Positions 56,046 through 64,000 of a stretch of 64,000 nucleotides of DNA are shown here, piece by piece. A model generated the notes under the pieces. It saw only the letters and a program-made list of their open reading frames with translations, was not told the origin of the DNA and searched no databases. Both the position numbers and the translations under genes were made by a program. The stretch is from Enoplolaimus lenunculus (lineage: Eukaryota; Nematoda; Enoplea; Enoplida; Thoracostomopsidae), in NCBI GenBank assembly GCA_030248215.1, contig JASANG010003696.1:352001-416000 (forward strand), read 5' to 3'. How positions within the stretch are numbered: the first letter of the stretch is position 1; every line of letters starts with the position of its first letter.

Positions 56046-56269
56046 GAGGGCGAAGTGAACGAAAACATGATGCCCGAAACGAAAATTAAAAACGGCTGTT
56101 AAATATAACATTTTTAACGAGCGTTTCTTAACGAACACATATCAGTCGTTTCCCACATCGTACGTTAAGTTCTCAAAAACAATGCCCACTTGATTTTTTG
56201 GACTCGGGCGTCAAGTTCTTAGTCAAAAGGTGATAACAAACTCCTCTCATCATCGAGTCTGGTCTGAAT

Positions 56270-56780
56270 TTTAGCGCAACATTGAATCTCAGGCAAAATT
56301 AAACATTTTTGAGACGGAACTTTTAGCAGTTTGTTTTGTAAACTTCGTGAAACAGCGGCCGTACGTAAACTGTTTAAGCAAAAATATTCAAAGCTCTACA
56401 TTTTTTCTTGAACAAAGTGTTTCACATAACATCGTAAAATTGCAGGTGCAACACGAGTTCGGGCATCAAAAACCGGTTTCAAAGCAACTTTCCAACCGGG
56501 AGGCGAACACCCATCGTAGAATAGTTTACACGTGATGCATAAGAAACTAACTTGTTTAACCATTACGCTACATCAGTAGCTGTAAGTAGATTTTATGTAA
56601 GTATTATAACCAACTCCTGTTTGTTGTTTTTCAGAAGGAAAAATGGTACCAATGAACGGGATTTTTCGTTTCAGATCTTTACTGAAAACTCCGATTATAT
56701 TGTGCTGAGAAGTATCAGACATGTGAAAAAGCAGAAAAATGATTTATTCCGCGATGGCAACTGGCCAAAATATACTTAAT
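56270..56780 (+). other. Coding-like stretch with acceptor signals, unresolved
   Basis: AAAATTGCAG at about 56445 and TTGTTGTTTTTCAG at about 56634 are good acceptors. Downstream of the second, a 48-codon open run ends in DLFRDGNWPKYT before a stop. Downstream of the first, another frame is open for about 23 codons. No consistent gene model was reached and no family is recognised. Confidence 0.25.
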
Positions 56781-56973
56781 TGTAAACCGAAAATTTTCAC
56801 ATAGCACAAAACCACGATTTTGATGTTACGTGTACTCTTGCATGATGCGAAGAGAAATATGGCTGCGCGTATAAAATCAACAAGGATGCATAACTCAAAA
56901 TCTATGAATCGGCACCGTGGCTATGACATATATGTCATGCATTTTGTTCATGATTCCTTAAGCATTAATATAG

Positions 56974-57099
56974 TACACTGCAAAAATGGTGAGTGAATCG
57001 ACTCTCTCCGAAATAGGCTTTTCCTGACTACACAAACTGAGTCAAAATTCAACTCCGCCACAGTCAAATTCAATTTGACTCTCACTTTTTTGCAGTGTA
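56974..57099. mobile_element. MITE family C, copy 3 (short, 126 bp)
   Basis: TACACTGCAAAAATGGTGAG to CTCACTTTTTTGCAGTGTA. Both the donor-like and acceptor-like signals in the ends are intact. Confidence 0.8.
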
Positions 57100-57284
57100 C
57101 CTGGCTTAATATATCTTAAAAGCATTGTTTGCTATAAAGACTTCGGTCTTAGTTTTACAATTTTACGCTAAAGGCGTTTAGGCTTATTGACCCGTTCTCA
57201 CCTAGAGCAGACTGAGTAAACCTAGAGCAATCTGTGTAAGTGAATTAACATACAATGCGCAGCGTTAAGAATTTACTTATGTAC

Positions 57285-57370
57285 TGTGCAAAATCTCCAC
57301 AAGACGTGAAAACCCCTTGGGCTAGAACGTCACGCACCTTTACTACGGCAAACGCCACCCACCCATGAGG
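57285..57370 (+). repeat. SINE-like fragment
   Basis: CTCCACAAGACGTGAAAACC and GGGCTAGAACGTCACGCACC repeat the upstream part of the tRNA-like element at 1117. The tRNA-like boxes are absent here. Confidence 0.4.
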
Positions 57371-57379
57371 TGCGAGGAG

Positions 57380-57540
57380 GCACGTAGTCAGCTCACCTTG
57401 CTAGGGGGGCTGAAAATTTTCCAGGCGGGGCATTCAATGATTTCAATGAGTCACAAGCAAGGTTGACAATTCTCTACGGGGGTCAAACTTTTTCCAGGAC
57501 GGGGGCTGAGACCCCCTGTCCTGGCTACGGGACCGGGTGC
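57380..57540 (+). mobile_element. MITE family G
   Basis: GGCACGTAGTCAGCTCACC at the left, GAGTCACAAGCAAGGTTGAC in the middle, CCTGGCTACGGGACC at the right. Confidence 0.65.
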
Positions 57541-57807
57541 GAGTCGAATACTGGCTTGAAACGAGATTGGGTTTTTATGCTCAATGCGAGATTGGGCCAT
57601 ACATTCCTATCTTAATCAATTAGTCTGCAATGCTTTACGCTTTGTATTGCAGTATCTTACCTGGGCCCCGATGTTTATCTTGTCGACAACTGGTGTTAAA
57701 AGTATATATAAACACAGCTGAAAAATTGAGTCAAAAATTTAAATTATTCCTCCCACCCAAATCTGTTCGTGAGCTGGGACTGTGATGTAGCTAGAATTGT
57801 GAAAAGA

Positions 57808-57963
57808 GGGAACTCACTCTGAACCGATTTAATTCCGTGTAAGTTAATTAACTAACTCACAATGAATACAATCAATTCAGAATTCTAAGTTCTGAAAGAC
57901 TCAGACTTCAGAGTGGATACAGCTCATTCTGAGTTAGAATCAACTGACTAAAATTTACAGTGT
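57808..57963. mobile_element. MITE family D, decayed copy
   Basis: Right end CAACTGACTAAAATTTACAGTG and interior AACTCA/TGAGTT words. The left end is poorly kept. Confidence 0.5.
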
Positions 57964-58282
57964 GGTTAATGTGTAATATTTCCCAACTTCACCAAGTAAA
58001 CGCTCAATGAATGTGACAAGTTATCAAAACGTTTTATATCAAGCTTTAATAACTGGACATTTCACAATATTTCTATAATAGATAGCAGAGACAGTTATGA
58101 TAGTAGTACACAGTAACCAAACGTATCATTGCCGCAAAACAAACCTAGGCAAATCGAAAAATGCGCATAACAAAGTTTTAAATTCTAACGAACTCGACAG
58201 GTTCGTCCCGCTATTGGCTGGTTTCTTTTGCTAGCCCTGTGTAGGTACTCCATAATCTAGTTAAAGGAAAAATTGTCCTTTT
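57964..58282. other. Intergenic, nothing recognised
   Basis: No signal. Confidence 0.35.
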
Positions 58283-58675
58283 TCATCAGGGTGGATCGTT
58301 TTTCTGCAAAACTGCAATAGAGTGAGCTTAAGCTTTAGACTATTTTTTGCATAGGGTTATAGATATAAGTTCATTCCTATGCATAGGCTAAAGCTTAGGA
58401 TTATGTTTTATACTGGTCTCATGACGCGCTTATAATGAACCTGAAAATAATTCCAATTCCTCCGTAGACAAAACATTCCAGTAGAGGAACCAAACGCATT
58501 TCTTGAGGATGTAAAAAATTCGAGCCACAGGGCCATAACAGCAGAATAAGCATATTCCCAAGCCTAAGCCTAAGCGCAAGAAAGAGAGTGCACCGAAGCC
58601 TAAGCCTGGGTAAAAAATAAGGTACTCTATTGCACTACCGCAGAAAAACGTTCCGCCCCTGATGTTACATGTGCA
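58283..58675. mobile_element. Two opposed TTAGGC MITE (family A) halves
   Basis: 58283-58425 is a left half (GATCGTTTTTCTGC, CTGCAATAGAGTGAGCTTAA, decayed core). 58520-58675 is an inverted copy (CAGGGCCATAACAGCAG, CCTAAGCCTAAGCG, AGAAAAACGTTCCGCCCCTG). They are separated by about 100 bases. Confidence 0.65.
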
Positions 58676-59778
58676 AAAAATAGCAAGCATGTAATTCAAT
58701 GTTGCTCTTCTAAAGTTTCTGTGAAAAAAGTTTGACCTCAATGTAGGCCCCCGCGTGTTCGCCCAAAAACAATTTCACACCAGGATACTCAGAGGTTAGA
58801 AAATTTAAAAGTTTGGGAACCAAATTCTATCGAACATTTTTTAGAGTTCTAAGGCGCACCTCACCATACATAAAGCGTTATGTTTGTTGATTTTCTCTTT
58901 CAATACACAATTGCAAAAAAACGTTAATATTTTGCAAAAAAATGCTTGCAATTCTACTTTATAGTTGAACCAAGAAAATTGAAACAATTATTACCGCAGT
59001 TATGTGCTGAAATTTCGAAAATTATAAAAATTGTATACCAGGGTCGTAGCCAGTTCAAAGTGCTGTCCCTGAGGAATTTTACTTTCAAATTAGAATTGTC
59101 TTATGGGGTTTTCTTAATTCTAAATCACCAAACAAATCAACATCCGGTCATATTCTAGAAATATTCAAGCAAAAATACAACAAATGTAGTTTAAAAAATA
59201 TACCAATAAGCAATTAATATGCTAAAACTAAACAGTATTGATTAGATCTGCTGAAGAAGTATATAAACATCACAGTGTACTCTACACACATTGAATATGA
59301 ATATCAAGAAAGTCGATTCAATATCCTTGCTACAAATTCCGTTGCAAAATTTGTCACCCAATCAATGTTTTGGGCAATAGAGGCCTGTATTACCCCCATT
59401 GGCTACCGTATAACATTACTTATAAATTGAGAAAATATTTAGTTAATCCTCACCAAATAATCTATATATTAAAGATGAAACGTCGCTCATACGTATTTTA
59501 GGCAGCGTTCCAACAGATTTTTGTTTACGTCACGCAAGACTTAGTCTAGTGGCACATGTGTGCAACTACGTGTACTAGTATATTTAATTTGTAGCTGTGA
59601 AAAGCTAACAAACGCTAAAAAGCAACAAATCCGTGCGAAATCTCGTTTTAAATTGGATTTGTCACCTGACACATTTTCCATGGCAATTTACCTGAAGAAA
59701 AAGCCATAGGTCTATTTTCCCATTGATTACAACTGAACATTATTTATGAAAATACGGGGTTTAATTCTGTTAAATGTG
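58676..59778. other. Intergenic; one family G fragment
   Basis: 59037-59090 has GGTCGTAGCCAGTTCAAAG, a family G left end. Nothing else is recognised. Confidence 0.35.
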
Positions 59779-59941
59779 AGCCCGTGGCTAAGGGGGGGCA
59801 CGGTCGCTCAGCCCGCCACTCCAGAAAATATTTAGGTCCGACGGAAAATTTTCAACCTTGCTTGTAAGTCAACAAACACCCTTATGTTCCCCTCCTGAAA
59901 ACTTTTTAGCATCCTAGTAAGGTGAGCTGGCTACGGGCCTG
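59779..59941 (-). mobile_element. MITE family G, inverted, well preserved
   Basis: GAGCCCGTGGCTAAGG at the left and GTGAGCTGGCTACGGGCC at the right, with CAACCTTGCTTGTAAGTCAAC inside. Confidence 0.7.
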
Positions 59942-60265
59942 GTTAAATAAAGCCACTTTTGTTACCTTAAAATTGTGCATTGGGGGCCAGCTAAAATTCA
60001 ACTTAAGCGTAGGCTTATGATTAGGTGATTTTCAGTGTTTAGCATTTAATTTTACATTGAAACTAATTTACCAGTTGACTGTGGTTATTTTTTGTTGCGT
60101 CATAAACAAAAATCGAATTAAGGTTGTCTGAATATGCACAGTTCCAAACCAACTTTTCTGAAAGCCTCAACGAATTAAGAGCTACAGGTGCTATTTCACG
60201 TTAAACCAATTCGTAACATGGTTACAGTGTTTAAAATGTAAACATGAATCGTTAGGATGAATCTT
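59942..60265. other. Intergenic, nothing recognised
   Basis: No signal. Confidence 0.35.
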
Positions 60266-60267
60266 AA

Positions 60268-60477
60268 CTATGCACAGCAACAAAATGGTGAATCAAATTG
60301 ATTCTATCCGAAATAGGCTCTGCGGGACTACACAAACTGAGTCAAATTTGTCTTCGCCAGAGTCAAATTCGACTCATCGAGTCGCACGTTTGACTCTGGC
60401 AGACTCGAATTTGACTCAGTTTGTGTACAGCCTATTTCGGAGAGAGTCAATTTGAGTCACCATTTTTTTGCAGTGTG
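60268..60477. mobile_element. MITE family C, copy 4
   Basis: About 210 bp. The left end is slightly decayed (GCACAGCAACAAAATGGTGA) and its donor-like word is now GTGAAT; the right end CACCATTTTTTTGCAGTGTG keeps the acceptor-like word. The inner hairpin GACTCATCGAGTCGCACG is intact. Confidence 0.75.
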
Positions 60478-61242
60478 CGTTTCGTAAACCATTGTAGCTT
60501 TAATTATCTTTCCCTAAAAATACACATTAATAGCATTTTTTTTGCCTGACAACAAAGGATCACCAAATTAAAATTTGTTATCTAAAATGTAACCACATTT
60601 ACTGATCGTTATAATATATCCACATTCATTGCATATCAAAAATTACTTCATTACATAAACATAATTGAAATATACAGCGCTGACGAAAAGGACACTAAAG
60701 CCCCCAATCCTGCCGGGGAAGGCCACGATACCCCTAAACATCAGCCCTGAAAATATGTAAAGCTTCTCAAACGGAAAGTATGCAATAATAAATAAGCATT
60801 TATTCATGACTATATCATAAGGAAGTATATACATATACGAATACAGCGGCTGCTTTGATTTTATCTAAAATTATATATATGTATATATCTATATATCTAT
60901 ATATCTATATATCTATATATCTATATATCTATACGGATATTCGTTTTTGATGGATATTACACCGGAACCGGATATTCGGTCGCACCCTGATATATATATT
61001 TATTTATTAATATATAAATTAGGCAAATAGCAATTTTAAGTTCCGAGACAGACTGTTTAGCGAAAATTATACATACATATATACATACATATATACAACT
61101 TCCTTATGATACATTCATTTTTCAATCACCATTAAACGTTCATTCACAAAATACACAACATACGGCTTATACAATTTTGACACTCGGTGTACGGCATAGT
61201 GACCATTTAAACGACTATAAATAGCCAATAAAATTAGTTTCT
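60478..61242. other. Intergenic with ATATATCT microsatellite
   Basis: An 8-base repeat (ATATATCT)n covers about 60872-60930. A CCGGAACCGGATATTCGG stretch at 60962 is a fragment of the CCGG-type MITE. An (ACATATAT)-like run is at 61068-61100. Confidence 0.6.
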
Positions 61243-61469
61243 GGGCCCATATTCTCAAATGTGCACTGCACCTATCTCCAGTTGGTGATAAGTCTTGTAA
61301 CTTTCGAACCAGTGAACGTGTGGAGACTCAAAGTTTGCCACATTTTTTGCATTTGAATTGCTCTAATTATGTACCAATTTTGAGTTCAACAACTGCAACA
61401 GTTGACCAGTTTGAAATCCTATTACTAACTGTTGATAGTTGCTATACATATTTGAGAATATGGGCCATG
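61243..61469. mobile_element. MITE family K, complete
   Basis: GGGCCCATATTCTCAAATGTG to CATATTTGAGAATATGGGCC, 227 bp with about 20-base inverted ends and inner ACCAGTTGGTGATAAG / ACTAACTGTTGATAG pairing. Confidence 0.75.
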
Positions 61470-61639
61470 GTTATATGTGATCATCGAAGAGAGTTTAGCG
61501 AAACACGGCGTTTATATATATTTTTTAACAATTCGAGCATAAAATCAGCACACGTTAAACTCGAGATCAATCACAAGAACTGTCCTCGGACAACAACCCT
61601 GCCATAAACACAGACTGGATTCCGTTTGAATGCCAAACT

Positions 61640-62050
61640 CCAGTCCAAATCGCAGATGATAATTTAAATCCATCCAAGATTGAAATTCGAATCCCAGATC
61701 ATTCAAACGTCAGATTACAATTAAAATCCAGATGATTCAAATTCCAGATTCAAATTTGTATCCCAGATTATTAAAATTCCAAATTTAAATCACAGACTCA
61801 AATTCAAATCCGAGATCCAAATCACCGATTCAAATTCTAATTCAAACTTCAAACTCACCTACTACAAATCAAAGATGATGAACCGGCGTGCTTGCGTCAA
61901 TTTCAAATTCAGGATTCGAATTCAAATTTCAAATTCAGGATTCGATTTCAAATCCCAGATTCAAATTCAAATCCCAGATTCAAATTCAAATCCCAGATAC
62001 GATGAATATCCCAGATATGATTATTTGTTCCAGATACGTTTCAATATATG
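61640..62050. repeat. Degenerate tandem repeat of ATTCAAATCCCAG words
   Basis: Words of the type CAGATTCAAATTCAAATCC recur about every 13-20 bases over 400 bases, most regular at 61910-62000. The two overlapping open frames there are products of the repeat. Confidence 0.8.
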
Positions 62051-62197
62051 TAATTCCCGATTTTGCCCCACTGCAATTTTATAAATCCCGAATTTCTAGG
62101 CACAGTACTGCATGCGCCAGATATCCCAATTCAACGCCAGGAGGCGGGTTGAAGGTGGCGGTGTCTTAACCGACAAAACAGTCATAATAATAGTTTT

Positions 62198-62492
62198 TTA
62201 ATATAGCGTTTGCAAATCGTCAACATTTGATTCAATGACTCGAGCATCTTCAGTGAGCAGATATCCAGCCATTTGTGGAAAACACGTCCTGCCTGACCAT
62301 CGTTCTTGTTTACGCCGTTGATTTTGGCACAGCGCCACCAAGCGATCTCGACAAGCATACTTGAAATAGTTGGTATTCCAAAAATCCCAATGCGAACAGA
62401 GCCATCCGCAGCATAGACAGACCGAACTTTGTAAATGATCAATTTTTGCGATTGCATGATCAGAGCAGCTTTTAGAGATATACAAAAATCGC
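62198..62492 (-). CDS. Candidate terminal exon, cysteine-rich, unidentified
   Basis: On the minus strand an acceptor-like CACCAGAACAG precedes 62492, and the frame stays open for about 98 codons to a stop at 62198. The peptide has clustered cysteines (SSVCLCCGWLCSHWDF) and a well-formed acidic end (GYLLTEDARVIESNVDDLQ). No upstream exon or family was recognised. A second minus-strand frame overlaps it, so the frame choice rests on composition. Confidence 0.3.
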
Positions 62493-62599
62493 CTGTTCTG
62501 GTGAAAGAAACCAAATCTGGTTTAGGTTAAACCAAAGTTTTGATATGATCGTTGGGCGTTTCAAATTTTTGGCAACATGTCATTTCGTCAAAGTTTCCA

Positions 62600-62796
62600 T
62601 GTCTAGAACTGATTGCTGTGAGTTATACTCTTGCCGATGTGGTTACCAGTTTATCTGCTACACGTTTAACCAGGGCTCAAACTACGCGATTCGCTGCGAC
62701 ACCAGTACACCAAACGGTACTTTCGTCCGTGCGGTCGTAACCGTTCGCCTCATCCTAACCGAAGTTTCCAACCGTGTTTCAAGAATTGTATGTTAG
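62600..62796 (+). CDS. Candidate cysteine-rich coding fragment
   Basis: From an ATG at 62600 the plus strand reads SRTDCCELYSCRCGYQFICY then NQGSNYAIRCDTSTPNGTF, 65 codons to the stop, in a CpG-rich context. Five of its six cysteines sit in the first 20 residues, as in small secreted domains, but no signal peptide is present. Function unknown. Confidence 0.25.
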
Positions 62797-63133
62797 AATT
62801 TTTTTGCACCCTCTAGAAATTGTTCTGGCAGCGATAGTCCTTCGTTTGAGGGTTCACCATAACATTATAATCATTGCCCCCTTTTTTCGAGCTCAAGCGT
62901 GTGTCAAGTTTCATTCAAAATAATGCATGAAACTATTTTAGTAATTAAGTCTAACCCCCTTTGTTTTTGTCAACTTTATATATAACTGCAAACTACACTT
63001 AACAACAATTACAAATCCACATTGAGACCAGTTAAATGTGTTAGAAGTAATGGAATTTTCCCCATGGACGTATGTAGTTTCACCGACGTCTCTCATCATC
63101 TTTTAAAAAAATGGCTTCCATGATCAATCGTGT
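62797..63133. other. 3' flank of the glutamine-rich gene
   Basis: No coding signal. Words GCAATGATTATAATGTTATG and similar AT-rich sequence only. Confidence 0.35.
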
Positions 63134-63982
63134 TCAAACTTCAGTACTTGAAGATTTTGGAGTTGTTTTTCCATCGCAACTTGTTGACTGTTGCTGGTGC
63201 TGCTGCTGCTGTTGTTGTTGTTGTTGCTGTTGCTGCTGGAGTTGTTGCTGTTGCTGGTGTTGTTGACTGCAGCCGGACGAATCAAAAGGCGTATATTGTG
63301 GCACCACAACCGGTTGACAATCACGAGTAGAAACCGGAAATGCGGCAGGATGTGAAGGCTCGGTCGAAACGAGAATTGGACGATTTGAGTTTGTAATTGG
63401 CTTATCGGCGTGTTGTTGTTGTTGTGATTGCTGGTGTTGTTGGTGTTGTTGTTGTTGTTGCTGATCCGACGATTGCTCGTTACCATCGAGTTGTTGCTGT
63501 TCGCCAAGCTCTGAGCTACTTTTGCGGAACACCGATTCTCGAAACCAAGACCTGATTTTCAACGGTGTCCGCGACGTCGAGCGTTCGCGACGAAATATTT
63601 TCACACTTCCGCTACGATCAAACGGACCTTTGAGTTTCAACGAGTGTGACGTTTTCAATTTTGACGCACCTGCTTTGGTTTCAGTATCCTGGATCGAAAC
63701 ACTTGTCAGTCCACATTCTGCGGCGCTCAATCCTCCATCGTTGTGATTTTGACTACAGGCTGTTGTTGTTGACTTTTGGCTGCCGTGCTGTTGTCCTCCA
63801 AATAGTAACGCTTTAATCCCTTCAATATCGGCCAAATTCGCCAATGTATGCCGTCTTGAGTCTTTTCGTTTATCATTCGCAGATTTTAATGCCCCAGCTG
63901 GAAACTTTTCGCCATTTTGATGTGACTTTTTCAATTGATCCAAGTTCAACAGTTCGTTTGCGGTATCCATGCTGGTCGACAT
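63134..63982 (-). CDS. Glutamine-rich protein of unknown function, possibly 5'-partial
   Basis: 282 residues from the ATG at 63982. The frame stays open upstream to the window edge, so the true start may lie outside. Residues 1-90 contain a conserved-looking segment (RKDSRRHTLANLADIEGIKA), including RRHT, a basophilic kinase-type site. Residues 110-150 are basic (GPFDRSGSVKIFRRERSTSR and then IRSWFRESVF). Several glutamine/histidine tracts follow, and the end is SSSTEV. The basic block plus Q tracts recall scaffold or nuclear regulators, but I recognise no domain. Long frames on both strands over the CAA/CAG tracts are shadows. Confidence 0.6.
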   Translation of the reverse strand: MSTSMDTANELLNLDQLKKSHQNGEKFPAGALKSANDKRKDSRRHTLANLADIEGIKALLFGGQQHGSQKSTTTACSQNHNDGGLSAAECGLTSVSIQDTETKAGASKLKTSHSLKLKGPFDRSGSVKIFRRERSTSRTPLKIRSWFRESVFRKSSSELGEQQQLDGNEQSSDQQQQQQHQQHQQSQQQQHADKPITNSNRPILVSTEPSHPAAFPVSTRDCQPVVVPQYTPFDSSGCSQQHQQQQQLQQQQQQQQQQQQQHQQQSTSCDGKTTPKSSSTEV

Positions 63983-64000
63983 TGTGTTTGCCGTTTCTGC

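Noticed and set aside
63124-63507. Asn/Ser-rich frame overlapping the glutamine-rich gene
   Set aside because: It is the CAA/CAG tract read in another frame; the chosen frame alone extends into non-repetitive protein-like sequence.

Overview
This is metazoan nuclear DNA: about 64 kb, AT-rich, with few genes, spliced genes carrying GT-AG introns, and a very heavy load of short DNA-transposon-like inverted-repeat elements (MITEs). The repeated hexamer TTAGGC (read as GCCTAA on the other strand) occurs dozens of times. TTAGGC is the nematode telomere unit, so a nematode or close ecdysozoan relative is my best guess. Here the hexamers sit inside MITEs rather than at a chromosome end, so the assignment is an inference.

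Five protein genes are supported. (1) 8344-10614 (+) is a two-exon gene for a small single-pass membrane protein whose membrane helix is built across the splice junction. (2) 14843-21074 (+) is a seven-exon gene for a 398-residue histidine phosphatase of the UBASH3/TULA/EPPase type without UBA or SH3 domains. (3) 22617-24416 (-) is a single-exon peptide-type class A GPCR of 599 residues. (4) 49340-53378 (+) is an eleven-exon, 418-residue septin of the SEPT6 type. (5) 63134-63982 (-) is a glutamine-rich protein that may continue past the right edge. Exon structures were built by hand from splice signals and reading phase; both long multi-exon models close exactly in frame.

Between the genes: 1-8300 is repeat-rich with one candidate exon. 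24.7-27 kb holds a tRNA-like sequence, a 34-copy 32-bp minisatellite and a 315-bp hairpin element. 27-49 kb has no confident gene and is filled with MITEs plus one block (31.5-33.2 kb) of different composition that looks like an old retroelement remnant. 53.4-63 kb holds more MITEs, a few weak candidate exons and simple repeats.

The genes show no sign of working as a unit. The most striking aspects are two related MITE families whose interiors are made of telomere-type TTAGGC hexamers (about 20 copies, one or more in nearly every intron of the phosphatase gene), a MITE whose inverted ends carry a ready-made splice donor and acceptor, and a tandem triplication of a genuine 5' splice site in the small membrane protein gene.
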